Source: Tardiphaga sp.
Lineage (GTDB): Bacteria; Pseudomonadota; Alphaproteobacteria; Rhizobiales; Xanthobacteraceae
Direction: 5' to 3'
Assembly (NCBI GenBank): GCA_028290765.1
Contig: JAQGJF010000272.1
Span: 1-9,592, forward strand
DNA: 9,592 nt
Positions 1 through 9,592 of the stretch are shown piece after piece. The notes under the pieces were generated by a model. The model searched no databases. It was not told the DNA's origin and was given only the letters and a program-made list of their open reading frames with translations. A program made the position numbers and the translations under genes. Numbering within the stretch: the stretch's first letter is position 1; each line of letters starts with the position of its first letter.

Positions 1-480
1 GGTCTGATTCTCAGCGAGGACATCAAGAACAATGTGACGCTGGCCAACCTGCCGGGCATCGCCTGGCGCGGCGTCATCGACGACCGCAAGGAAGCCGCCG
101 TCGCCGCCCAATATCGCGCCAAGCTGAATATCCGCTCGTCCGGCATCCTGCAAAAGACGCTCAATTTGTCGGGCGGCAATCAGCAGAAGGTGGTGCTCAG
201 CAAATGGCTGTTCGCGCAGCCGCAGGTCCTCATCCTCGACGAGCCGACCCGCGGCATCGATGTCGGCGCCAAATACGAGATCTACACCATCATCAACGAG
301 CTGGCGGCGTCCGGCAAAGGCGTGATCGTCATTTCGTCGGAGATGCCGGAGCTGCTCGGCATCTGCGACCGCATCTATGTGATGAATGAAGGGCGTTTCG
401 TCGACGAAATGCCGGCCAGCGAGGCCAGTCAGGAAAAGATCATGGCCTCGATCATGAAGCAGTATGGGACCACGTCATGA
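1..480 (+). CDS. gguA: Multiple monosaccharide ABC transporter ATPase, GguA type (C-terminal part)
   Basis: The reading frame is open from the first base, so only the last 159 residues are present. The full protein in this family has about 510 residues and two ATPase domains; this is most of the second. Seen in the fragment: the ABC signature LSGGNQQK at residues 56-63 and Walker B with D-loop start ([12 protein letters not shown], 76-87). The usual H-loop histidine is replaced by serine in ISSEMPE (111-117), which is normal for the second domain of the RbsA/MglA/XylG class. The stretch around ANLPG (15-19) and VIDD (25-28) resembles GguA/MmsA proteins more than RbsA. It powers uptake of aldoses such as xylose, arabinose, galactose or glucose from the cytoplasmic face of the membrane. 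Its stop codon overlaps the start of the permease gene (ATGA), so the two are translationally coupled. Class is near certain; the GguA subgroup is likely. Confidence 0.88.
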   Translation, partial: GLILSEDIKNNVTLANLPGIAWRGVIDDRKEAAVAAQYRAKLNIRSSGILQKTLNLSGGNQQKVVLSKWLFAQPQVLILDEPTRGIDVGAKYEIYTIINELAASGKGVIVISSEMPELLGICDRIYVMNEGRFVDEMPASEASQEKIMASIMKQYGTTS

Positions 481-1718
481 AGAACGAGACCACCAAGGCG
501 CTGCGGTCCGAACCGGCCAACGGCGGCACGGGTGTCTGGAAGAACAGCCTGCGGGACTATGGCCTGCTCGGCTCGCTGCTGCTGATCATGGCGTTCTTCG
601 AATTCATGACCGGCGGCGTCCTGCTGGCGCCCGTCAACATCACCAATCTGGTGCTGCAGAACAGCTACATCGTCGTGATGGCGCTCGGCATGCTGCTGAT
701 CATCGTCGGCGGCAACATCGACCTGTCGGTCGGTTCGATCGTCGGCTTCGTCGGCGCCATCGCCGCCACCATGATGGTGGACTATCACATGCCCTGGCAG
801 TTGGTGGTCGTCATCTCGCTGGTGATTGGCGGCGTGATCGGTGCGGTGCAGGGGTATTTCGTCGCCTTTGCCGGGATACCGTCCTTCATCGTCACGCTCG
901 GCGGCATGCTGATCTTCCGCGGCCTGACCGGCAACATTCTGCTCGGGCAATTCGTGGGACCGTTTCCCAAGGACTTTCAGAGCATCAGTTCGGGTTTCAT
1001 CCCGGATTTCCTGACCGAACCGCTGACGCGTCTTTTCGGCAATGGTTTTATCTTCGGTCCCAACTTCCGCTGGACCTCGATGCTGATCGGGATTATCGGC
1101 GCCGCATTGCTGATATTCACCAGTTCCCGCCGCTGGCGCAACGAGAAGGCGCACACGATCGAGACCGAGCCGTTCGCGCTGTTCGCCGGCAAGAGCGCCA
1201 TCTTCGCCATCCTGATCGTCGGCCTGAGCTATCTTCTGGCATCCTATCGCGGCCGGCCCAACGTGCTGGTCACCATGGGCGTCCTGATCCTGCTCTATAC
1301 CTTCGTGACCACGCGCATGACGATCGGCCGCCGCATCTATGCGCTGGGCGGCAATCGATTGGCGGCGCAGCTCTCCGGCATCCGGACCGAGCGGCTGATC
1401 TTTGCCACCTTCGTCAACATGGGCGTGCTGGCCGCGCTGGCCGGACTGATCGTCGCGGCGCGGCTCAACTCGGCCACGCCGAGTGCGGGCAATTCCTTCG
1501 AACTCGACGTCATCGCCGCCTGCTTCATCGGCGGTGCCTCGGCATCGGGCGGCGTCGGCAAGGTGATGGGTGTCGTGATCGGCGCCTTCGTCATGGGCGT
1601 CATGAACAACGGCATGTCGATCCTCGGCATCGGCATCTACTGGCAGTATGTCGTCAAGGGCATCGTGCTGCTCGCCGCCGTTTATGTCGACGTCTACCAG
1701 AAGAAGAACGCGGCCTGA
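477..1718 (+). CDS. gguB: Multiple monosaccharide ABC transporter permease, GguB type
   Basis: A 413-residue polytopic membrane protein of the BPD_transp_2 (RbsC/XylH/AraH) family, close to the length of other GguB/MmsB proteins. Visible landmarks are [10 protein letters not shown] (78-87), found in essentially all sugar permeases of this family, the cytoplasmic loop [10 protein letters not shown] (284-293), and the ATPase-contact region [12 protein letters not shown] (350-361). A hydrophilic segment rich in R, K and E (about 216-238) splits two membrane blocks, as is usual for the longer GguB/XylH subgroup. The start ATG overlaps the gguA stop (ATGA) and is preceded by a weak GGGA at 466-469, consistent with translational coupling. 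It would form the membrane channel with GguA and receive sugars from a ChvE-like periplasmic protein encoded outside the window. The exact sugar range is unknown. Confidence 0.88.
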   Translation: MKNETTKALRSEPANGGTGVWKNSLRDYGLLGSLLLIMAFFEFMTGGVLLAPVNITNLVLQNSYIVVMALGMLLIIVGGNIDLSVGSIVGFVGAIAATMMVDYHMPWQLVVVISLVIGGVIGAVQGYFVAFAGIPSFIVTLGGMLIFRGLTGNILLGQFVGPFPKDFQSISSGFIPDFLTEPLTRLFGNGFIFGPNFRWTSMLIGIIGAALLIFTSSRRWRNEKAHTIETEPFALFAGKSAIFAILIVGLSYLLASYRGRPNVLVTMGVLILLYTFVTTRMTIGRRIYALGGNRLAAQLSGIRTERLIFATFVNMGVLAALAGLIVAARLNSATPSAGNSFELDVIAACFIGGASASGGVGKVMGVVIGAFVMGVMNNGMSILGIGIYWQYVVKGIVLLAAVYVDVYQKKNAA

Positions 1719-1721
1719 GCC

Positions 1722-1763
1722 GCGCGCTCTTTACCTCTCCCCGCGCGCGGCCAGGGAGCGCGC
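1722..1763 (+). terminator. Possible hairpin after the gguB stop
   Basis: GCGCGCTC at 1722-1729 and GAGCGCGC at 1756-1763 are perfect 8-base complements, starting three bases after the gguB stop codon, with a 26-base loop. The loop itself contains CTCCC (1737-1741) and GGGAG (1754-1758), which offer an alternative shorter pairing, and a self-complementary CCGCGCGCGG (1741-1750). No T-run follows, so it is not a classic intrinsic terminator. It may end the sugar-transport transcript weakly or protect its 3' end, or may be a decayed copy of a GC-rich palindromic repeat. Confidence 0.35.
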
Positions 1764-1786
1764 TGCCGTCGCGCAACGTGCATTCC

Positions 1787-1879
1787 CGGAAGTAAAGGTC
1801 AAACTTTGGGGCGTATGCCGCCGCGTTGAGCAGACCGGCGCCACATTAGTTCGCCTTATGGCCGGCATTTTTACTTCCG
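1787..1879. repeat. Spaced perfect 10-bp inverted repeat, candidate operator pair
   Basis: CGGAAGTAAA at 1787-1796 and its exact reverse complement TTTACTTCCG at 1870-1879 lie 83 bases apart, arm start to arm start, close to eight helical turns. The right arm sits in TTTTAC-TTCCGA-TTTTAC, so a TTTTAC hexamer is repeated with a 12-base period (1869-1874 and 1881-1886). The arms are too far apart for an obvious RNA stem, so binding sites for a regulator that loops DNA are one reading. A rough estimate gives a few percent chance of such a pair arising at random in this gap, so this is suggestive only. Confidence 0.35.
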
Positions 1880-1977
1880 ATTTTACAAAGCGAAATCTCC
1901 GACGCACCCTTGCACCATCAACACGGCCGCGAGCTCGAGCCGGTTGGACGTGAGGGAAAGTCCATCAACACGCGGAC

Positions 1978-1983
1978 GGAGGG
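1978..1983 (+). promoter_or_regulatory. Ribosome binding site for the substrate-binding protein
   Basis: GGAGGG, four bases before the ATG at 1988. It fixes the start at MSDDDKRK and argues against the in-frame ATG at 1910, which would add 26 residues of non-secretory sequence ahead of the Tat signal. Confidence 0.7.
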
Positions 1984-1987
1984 TGTT

Positions 1988-3334
1988 ATGTCTGATGACG
2001 ACAAGAGGAAATTCAACGGCTCGCCGGCGAAAGTCCCGGTGAAGAAGAAGGGCCTGTCGCGGCGCGCGCTGCTCAAGGCAGGCGCCGCGGCAACCGGTGC
2101 CGCCATCGGCTCCGATGTGCTGGGCGGCTTTCCGACGATCTGGGCGCAGGAGATCAAGGACATCGAATTGCGCCATGTCGGCGTGTCCTATTCGGTGGTC
2201 AAGGCGATCGGCGACCAGGCGGCCAAGGATCTCGGCTTCAAGGTGACGATGCAGAATCTGGATACGTCGGCTGCGATCAACCGCTTCATCAGCCAGCCGG
2301 ATTCGGTCGACATCGCCGATCTCGAAGGCTGGCAGGCCAAGCTGGCGGCGAAGCGATCGGTGATCCAGGGCATCGAGGTCAAGAAGATCAAGGAGTTCGA
2401 CAACATCCTGCCGATCTTCACCAAGGGCGAGATCGACGGACACAAGATTCCGCGCCAGGGCATTTCCCCCTATGAAGCGATGTATATTGCCAAGCCGAAT
2501 TCGACCGACCTGCACGACGGCGTCACCGAATGGGCGACGTTCCTGCCGCAGGTCTACAACGCTGATTCGATCGGCTATCGCCCCGACCTGGTCGGGCACG
2601 AAGTCACCGAATGGAAGGATCTCATCGATCCGAAATTCAAGGGCAAGGCGGCGATCCTCGACGTCCCCGCCATCGGCATCATGGATGCGGCGCTGTGCTT
2701 TGAGAGCGCCGGCCTGATCAAGTACGGCAACAAGGGCAACATGACCAAGGAGGAGATCGACTTCACCTGCAACAAGCTGATCGAGCTGAAGAAGGCCGGC
2801 CAGTTCCGCGCCACCTGGACCACGTTCGACCAGTCCGTTCAGCTGATGGCCGCCGGCGAAGTCGTGATCCAGTCGATGTGGTCGCCGGCCGTCGCCGCGG
2901 TCCGGGTCAAGGAAATTCCCTGCGTCTACGCGCCGGTCAACATCAAGAACGGCAAAGAAGGTTATCGCGGCTGGTGCAACGGCATGGGCCTGATGAAGCA
3001 TCTGTCGGGCAAGAAACTCGATGCCGCCTATGAATATCTCAACTGGTATCTGGCGGGCTGGCAGGGCGCTTTCGTCGGACGTTACGGCTATTACAGCCCG
3101 GTGCCGTCCACGGCCAAGAAATTCCTGACCGCGGCGGAATGGGACTTCTGGTACGACGGCAAGCCGGCGCCCCAGGTCATCAACGATCCCTACGGCGTGC
3201 CGATGGAAAAGGCCGGCACCAAGCGGGACGGCGGTTCCTTCCTCGATCGCGTCAAGAATATCTCGTGCTGGAACACCTTGATGGACGAGGCCGCCTACAT
3301 GAACAAGCGCTGGAACGACTTCAAGATCGCTTGA
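1988..3334 (+). CDS. Tat-exported PotD-like ABC transporter substrate-binding protein
   Basis: A 448-residue periplasmic binding protein of the PotD/FbpA-like class (solute-binding family 1, spermidine/putrescine/opine branch). The N terminus is a twin-arginine signal: a basic KKK stretch (19-21), SRRALLK (24-30), a hydrophobic Ala/Gly stretch (31-46) and a likely signal peptidase site near WAQE (52-55). It is therefore probably exported folded through Tat. The mature part has family features: a YNADSIGY segment in the hinge region, a 'WKDLIDPKFKGKAAI' segment typical of the class, and near the C terminus an EYLNWYL helix followed by GYYSPVP. It would capture the substrate in the periplasm and hand it to the two permeases encoded downstream. 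The start at 1988 has a good GGAGGG and gives a complete Tat signal. Family level is secure. The ligand is unknown: a polyamine, amino-acid derivative or other cationic or small organic molecule are all possible, and relatives bind varied ligands. Confidence 0.88.
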   Translation: MSDDDKRKFNGSPAKVPVKKKGLSRRALLKAGAAATGAAIGSDVLGGFPTIWAQEIKDIELRHVGVSYSVVKAIGDQAAKDLGFKVTMQNLDTSAAINRFISQPDSVDIADLEGWQAKLAAKRSVIQGIEVKKIKEFDNILPIFTKGEIDGHKIPRQGISPYEAMYIAKPNSTDLHDGVTEWATFLPQVYNADSIGYRPDLVGHEVTEWKDLIDPKFKGKAAILDVPAIGIMDAALCFESAGLIKYGNKGNMTKEEIDFTCNKLIELKKAGQFRATWTTFDQSVQLMAAGEVVIQSMWSPAVAAVRVKEIPCVYAPVNIKNGKEGYRGWCNGMGLMKHLSGKKLDAAYEYLNWYLAGWQGAFVGRYGYYSPVPSTAKKFLTAAEWDFWYDGKPAPQVINDPYGVPMEKAGTKRDGGSFLDRVKNISCWNTLMDEAAYMNKRWNDFKIA

Positions 3335-3348
3335 TGCGGCGAAACGCG

Positions 3349-3375
3349 CTGCCGATGCGGTTAACGCTTCGGCAG
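3349..3375 (+). terminator. Strong hairpin just after the binding-protein gene
   Basis: CTGCCGA (3349-3355) pairs with TCGGCAG (3369-3375). After one T-T mismatch, GCG (3357-3359) pairs with CGC (3365-3367), leaving the five-base loop GTTAA. The stem thus has ten pairs, starting 15 bases after the stop codon. No T-run follows, so it would act as a 3'-end stabiliser or processing barrier, or as a leaky or Rho-assisted end, more than as a full intrinsic terminator. Confidence 0.55.
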
Positions 3376-3397
3376 GCGGCGATCGGCGACGCCAGCC

Positions 3398-3483
3398 CCG
3401 TCATTGCGAGCGAAGCGAAGCAATCCAGAAGCCCAGGAAGAAAGACTGGATTGCTTCGTCGCAAGAGCTCCTCGCAATGACGG
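3398..3483. repeat. 86-base two-armed palindromic repeat (REP-like, Bradyrhizobium-group type)
   Basis: The outer arms CCGTCATTGCGAG (3398-3410) and CTCGCAATGACGG (3471-3483) are perfect 13-base complements. The inner arms CGAAGCAATCCAG (3416-3428) and CTGGATTGCTTCG (3446-3458) are another perfect 13-base pair. The arms are joined by unequal spacers: CGAAG on the left and 12 bases on the right. The loop (3429-3445) is purine-rich. From memory, this GTCATTGCGAG...GAAGCAATCCAG palindrome recurs many times between genes in Bradyrhizobium and Rhodopseudomonas genomes. No coding capacity is seen. It sits between the binding-protein gene and the first permease gene, within what otherwise looks like one operon, and as RNA would fold into a long hairpin. 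Confidence 0.85.
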
Positions 3484-3525
3484 AGTTAATGACTAGTAAC
3501 ACAACTGAAACGGACCATAGACGCG

Positions 3526-4386
3526 ATGCTGCGGCGAAATCTGAGTGCATGGTTGTATGTGACGCCGCTGATGCTGGTGCTGGTCCCGTTCTTTCTGTTG
3601 CCGATCCTGGTGGTGCTGGCGGCAAGCTTCTTCGAGACCGATGGTTTCGGCGGCTTGCTGCCGACGTTCACGATGGCGAATTACATCGACGTGCTGACCT
3701 CGGCGCAAACCTTTCATCTCTATGTCGCGACCTTGAAATTCACCGTGTTGACCTGGTTCTTCACGCTGATCATCGGATTCCTGGTGGCGTACTTCCTAGT
3801 CTTTCATGTCAGAAACCAGTTGCTGGCGATCGGGCTGTTTCTGGTCTGCACGGTCCCGTTCTGGACTTCGAACATCATCCGGATGATTTCCTGGATCCCG
3901 CTGCTCGGCAAGGAAGGTCTGGTCAACGCGGCGCTGCTCGGCACCGGCATCATCCGGGAGCCGATCGAGGCCTTGTTGTTTTCCGGCCTCGCCGTTGTCA
4001 TCGCCTATGTCCATCAATTGACGATCTTCATGGTGGTCCCGATCTTCAATTCGATGGCACGGATCGACAAGCGGGTGGTCGAGGCCGCGCTCGATGCCGG
4101 TGCCAGCCGCCTCGACGTGATGCGCCTGATCGTGGTTCCGATGTCGAAGAGCGGCATCGGGCTCGGGTCGATTTTCGTGATCTCGATCGTGATGGGCGAT
4201 TTCTTCGTCGTCAAAGTCATGTCCGGCGGCAGCTCGGCCTCGGTGGTGAGCGCGTTCTACGAGAACGTCGGCGTGCTGCAATATCCGATCGCGGCGGCCA
4301 GCGCGGTGATTTTGACCCTGGTCCTGGTCGCCTTGATTTCCTTGATTCTTCGCGCCGTCGATATCCGCCGGGAGATCACGCGATGA
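3526..4386 (+). CDS. PotB-like ABC transporter permease (first membrane subunit)
   Basis: A 286-residue inner-membrane permease of the binding-protein-dependent family (BPD_transp_1), the usual PotB length. About six hydrophobic segments are visible: roughly 8-34, 66-93, 98-116, 146-172, 211-230 and 256-278. The EAA loop that contacts the ATPase reads EAALDAGASRLDVMRLIVVP (186-205), with the conserved EAA, G and closing P. An in-frame TGA at 3490-3492 and no other usable start codon after it fix the ATG at 3526. There is no clear Shine-Dalgarno sequence in front of it, in contrast to its neighbours. It pairs with the next gene product to form the channel. The two genes overlap by ATGA. The 191 bases upstream hold a hairpin and a palindromic repeat, so its expression may be lower than that of the binding protein. 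Confidence 0.88.
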   Translation: MLRRNLSAWLYVTPLMLVLVPFFLLPILVVLAASFFETDGFGGLLPTFTMANYIDVLTSAQTFHLYVATLKFTVLTWFFTLIIGFLVAYFLVFHVRNQLLAIGLFLVCTVPFWTSNIIRMISWIPLLGKEGLVNAALLGTGIIREPIEALLFSGLAVVIAYVHQLTIFMVVPIFNSMARIDKRVVEAALDAGASRLDVMRLIVVPMSKSGIGLGSIFVISIVMGDFFVVKVMSGGSSASVVSAFYENVGVLQYPIAAASAVILTLVLVALISLILRAVDIRREITR

Positions 4387-5276
4387 CGGTGGCGCTGGAA
4401 AGGCTCGATGTTCCCATGACGAAATCCCGACGCGGCATCGTGGCGCCGCGAACCGATCGCCGGCCCTGGACATTCTATGCGCTGGCGACGATCTTCACGC
4501 TCTACGTGGCCGCGCTGTACGGTCCGATGATCTGCATCTACATCCTGTCGTTTCAGGACGTTCGCGGCGGCCTGGTGTTTCCGATGAAGGGGCACTCGCT
4601 GCACTGGTTCGTCGACCTGTTCACCCAGGTCCGTACCGGCGACGTCCAGGGATCGTTCGATCGTTCGATCAAGCTCGCCGTGCTCGTCACGGTCATCACC
4701 CTGGTGGTGTCGTTCATGGCCGGCCTGGCGTTCCGCCGCCGGTTCTTCGGCGATACTTTCGTGTTCTATCTGATGATCGGCAGCCTGGTCGCTCCCCGGT
4801 GGGTGCTCGGCCTCGGCATCGGTCTTCTGTTCCCGTGGATCGGGATCAATGACCGCTGGTACACCTCGGCGATGGCCGCTCAGCTGTCCTGGACGCTGCC
4901 GTTCGGCGTGCTGGTGATGTTTGCCGTGATGTCCCGCTTCGACAATGTGTGGGAGGAGGCGGCTCGCGACCTCGGCGCCAGCCGCTGGCAGATCATCCGG
5001 CTGGTCGTGCTTCCGGTGCTGACCCCCGGCCTCGTCGCCGTCGCGCTGTTCGGCTTCACGCTGTCCTATGACGAATTTGCCCGCACGCTGCAGACCGCCG
5101 GCTCTCTCAACACCCTGCCGCTGGAAATCTGGAGCATGACGCTGAACGTCACCTCACCCTCGCTGTATGCGCTAGGCACCGTGACCACGATCATCTCGTT
5201 CCTGATTATCGGCGCCTGCATCGGGGCGATCGTTTGGATCAACAAGCGCCGCGGTATCCGCGCGACCAGTCATTGA
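4383..5276 (+). CDS. PotC-like ABC transporter permease (second membrane subunit)
   Basis: A 297-residue permease of the same BPD_transp_1 family, partner of the preceding gene product. A polar, Arg-rich N-terminal tail of about 30 residues precedes the first membrane segment (about 31-56), somewhat longer than in PotC of enteric bacteria. The EAA loop is EEAARDLGASRWQIIRLVVL (191-210), followed by P211. The SYDEF (228-232) and TAG (238-240) positions match the PotC pattern S-x-D-[DE]-F...TAG. The chosen ATG overlaps the upstream stop (ATGA) and has GGGAG at 4370-4374, eight bases away. An internal ATG at codon 12 is a possible alternative start. Only this frame downstream of 4383 makes a permease; an open frame running in from 3477 is a chance extension across the previous gene. 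Confidence 0.88.
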   Translation: MTVALERLDVPMTKSRRGIVAPRTDRRPWTFYALATIFTLYVAALYGPMICIYILSFQDVRGGLVFPMKGHSLHWFVDLFTQVRTGDVQGSFDRSIKLAVLVTVITLVVSFMAGLAFRRRFFGDTFVFYLMIGSLVAPRWVLGLGIGLLFPWIGINDRWYTSAMAAQLSWTLPFGVLVMFAVMSRFDNVWEEAARDLGASRWQIIRLVVLPVLTPGLVAVALFGFTLSYDEFARTLQTAGSLNTLPLEIWSMTLNVTSPSLYALGTVTTIISFLIIGACIGAIVWINKRRGIRATSH

Positions 5277-5284
5277 AAGGTTGA

Positions 5285-6394
<1,110 letters not shown>

Positions 6395-6409
6395 TGTCAG
6401 CAACGTATC

Positions 6410-6414
6410 GGAGG
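6410..6414 (+). promoter_or_regulatory. Ribosome binding site for the [2Fe-2S] subunit
   Basis: GGAGG, five bases before ATG 6420 and eight before ATG 6423. It sets the start of the small subunit at MMVQFTLNG and rejects the upstream in-frame ATG at 6336, which lies inside the ATPase gene. Confidence 0.75.
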
Positions 6415-6419
6415 TCACC

Positions 6420-6908
6420 ATGATGGTCCAATTTACGCTCAACGGCCGGTCCCAGAGCGTGGACGTCGAGCCGGCAACACTGGTCGCCGACCTGCTCCGC
6501 GAAAATTTGAGCCTGACCGGCACGCATATCGGATGCGATACCAGCCAGTGTGGCGCTTGCACCGTTCTGTTCAACGGCGACGCCGTCAAAAGCTGCACCA
6601 TGCTGGCGCCGATGCTGGACGGTGGCGAGCTCACGACCATCGAAGGGCTGTCGGGGTCGGCGGGGTCGAACCGGCTGCATCCGATGCAGGAAGCCTTTCA
6701 CCAGAATCACGGCCTGCAATGCGGATTCTGCACGCCCGGCATGGTGATGACCGCGGTGGCGCTGACCGGCAAGAATCCGAAGCCGACCGAGTCCGAGGTT
6801 CGTCACGGCCTGGAAGGCAACCTCTGCCGCTGCACCGGATACCAGAACATCGTCGCTTCGGTGCTTGCCGGTGCCGCAGCGATGAACTCTTCCGCGATCG
6901 GAGAATAG
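6420..6908 (+). CDS. Molybdenum hydroxylase small subunit, [2Fe-2S] (CoxS/XdhC-like)
   Basis: A 162-residue iron-sulfur subunit of the xanthine oxidase family, typical length for a separate small subunit. The N-terminal ferredoxin-like domain binds the first cluster through C39, C44, C47 and C59 (GCDTSQCGAC, then a later Cys). The C-terminal helical domain binds the second through C101, C104, C136 and C138 (QCGFC at 100-104 and CRC at 136-138), and Q100 is the residue next to the pterin in this family. All eight cysteines are intact. It passes electrons from the molybdenum site in the large subunit to FAD in the medium subunit. No export signal is present, so the enzyme should be cytoplasmic. 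The start may be either of two adjacent ATGs. The large-subunit ATG comes three bases after its stop codon, so the subunits are co-expressed. Confidence 0.93.
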   Translation: MMVQFTLNGRSQSVDVEPATLVADLLRENLSLTGTHIGCDTSQCGACTVLFNGDAVKSCTMLAPMLDGGELTTIEGLSGSAGSNRLHPMQEAFHQNHGLQCGFCTPGMVMTAVALTGKNPKPTESEVRHGLEGNLCRCTGYQNIVASVLAGAAAMNSSAIGE

Positions 6909-6911
6909 ATC

Positions 6912-9299
<2,388 letters not shown>

Positions 9300-9309
9300 G
9301 GGAAGCAAG

Positions 9310-9592
9310 ATGAAGTCATTCGATTTTCACAAGCCCGCGACGGTACCCGCAGCCATCGCCCTTATGGGAGGGGCTGCCGAAACCAAACTGGTCGCCGGCG
9401 GCATGACCTTGCTGCCGACGCTCAAACAACGGCTGGCGTCCCCGGCGGCGCTGGTCGATCTGTCGAAGATTCCGCAGCTTTCCGGGATCGCCTTCGACCG
9501 CGATACGCTGACGATCGGCGCGATGACCCGCCATGTCGATGTCGCGGAGTCCGCGCTCGTTCGCGCGCGGATTCCCGCGCTGGCGGTTCTCG
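9310..9592 (+). CDS. Molybdenum hydroxylase medium subunit, FAD-binding (CoxM-like), cut by window end
   Basis: The first 94 residues of a protein that runs off the window; family members have about 260-300 residues. It begins MKSFDFHKPATV and shows the first FAD-binding motif AGGMTLLP (29-36), where most relatives have AGG-[HQT]-[ST]-LLP, then LVDLSKI (48-54) and TIGAMTRH (68-75), all features of the CoxM / XdhB FAD domain. It would take electrons from the [2Fe-2S] subunit and pass them to an acceptor such as quinone, oxygen or NAD. The second FAD motif is expected just beyond the edge. The start ATG lies ten bases after the large-subunit stop, with GGGGAAG at 9299-9305 as ribosome binding site. 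Confidence 0.9.
   Translation, partial: MKSFDFHKPATVPAAIALMGGAAETKLVAGGMTLLPTLKQRLASPAALVDLSKIPQLSGIAFDRDTLTIGAMTRHVDVAESALVRARIPALAVL

Larger units (their letters stand above)
1719..1987 (+). promoter_or_regulatory. Non-coding region, likely promoter region of the PotD-like/Mo-hydroxylase operon
   Basis: These 269 bases lie between the sugar permease and the substrate-binding protein gene, and I see no convincing gene. It is the only sizeable gap upstream of the transporter-hydroxylase genes, so their promoter should be here. Around 1868-1892 the sequence becomes AT-rich (TTTTTAC, then TTTTAC again, then AAAG), unlike its surroundings. No convincing -35/-10 pair could be picked out by eye. 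The region also holds the hairpin after gguB and a spaced inverted repeat, listed separately. Confidence 0.5.

Noticed and set aside
1800..1808. CAAACTTTG odd palindrome as a regulator site
   Set aside because: Only four bases per half-site; such short palindromes are expected by chance in a gap of this size.
1946..1963. Small hairpin GGAC/GTCC in the leader of the binding-protein gene
   Set aside because: Only four clean pairs, with a bulge needed to extend further; too weak to call a riboswitch or attenuator.
1910..1987. In-frame upstream start for the binding protein at 1910
   Set aside because: It would put 26 unrelated residues ahead of the Tat signal and has no good ribosome binding site, whereas 1988 has GGAGGG at a usable distance.
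1883..3001. A 372-codon minus-strand frame opposite the binding-protein gene
   Set aside because: Its composition is that of a shadow frame, no start signal or domain is visible, and the plus-strand gene is secure.
3477..5276. A 599-codon open frame that appears to fuse extra sequence to the second permease
   Set aside because: The first 300 residues are an out-of-frame reading of the first permease gene, with low-complexity composition. The permease proper starts at 4383 with an ATGA overlap and ribosome binding site.

Overview
The window comes from a GC-rich alphaproteobacterium. Gene content, codon style and one familiar palindromic repeat point to the Bradyrhizobium / Rhodopseudomonas / Afipia group (Nitrobacteraceae); this is an inference, because no rRNA or other marker gene is present. 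All real genes lie on the + strand and are tightly packed.

Region 1 (1-1718) is the end of a sugar ABC transporter operon: the C-terminal part of a GguA-type ATPase (multiple monosaccharide family), joined by an ATGA overlap to a GguB-type permease. The sugar-binding protein gene (chvE type) would be expected upstream, outside the window. A possible GC-rich hairpin follows the permease stop codon.

Region 2 (1719-1987) is a 269-base non-coding stretch, the likely promoter region of the next operon. It holds a perfect 10-bp inverted repeat whose arms lie 83 bases apart, in the only AT-rich part of the region.

Region 3 (1988-6394) encodes a complete PotDBCA-like (spermidine/putrescine/opine class) importer: a twin-arginine (Tat) substrate-binding protein, two membrane permeases and an ATPase. 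The gene for the binding protein is separated from the permease genes by 191 bases that hold a strong hairpin and an 86-base two-armed palindromic repeat; the other junctions overlap or are only a few bases long.

Region 4 (6420-9592, running off the end) encodes a molybdenum hydroxylase of the xanthine oxidase / aerobic CO dehydrogenase-like family, in the order small [2Fe-2S] subunit, large molybdopterin subunit, medium FAD subunit (cut by the window edge). The large subunit carries AYRGAGR at the active-site loop, the form II signature, and lacks the AYxCSFR loop of true CO dehydrogenase, so its substrate is probably an organic compound and not CO.

Regions 3 and 4 are colinear with only 25 bases between them and probably form one transcription unit. 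The simplest reading is uptake followed by oxidation: the importer brings in a small, probably nitrogen-containing molecule, which the Mo-hydroxylase hydroxylates in the cytoplasm. The substrate cannot be read from the sequence. This transporter-hydroxylase pairing is the most interesting aspect of the window.
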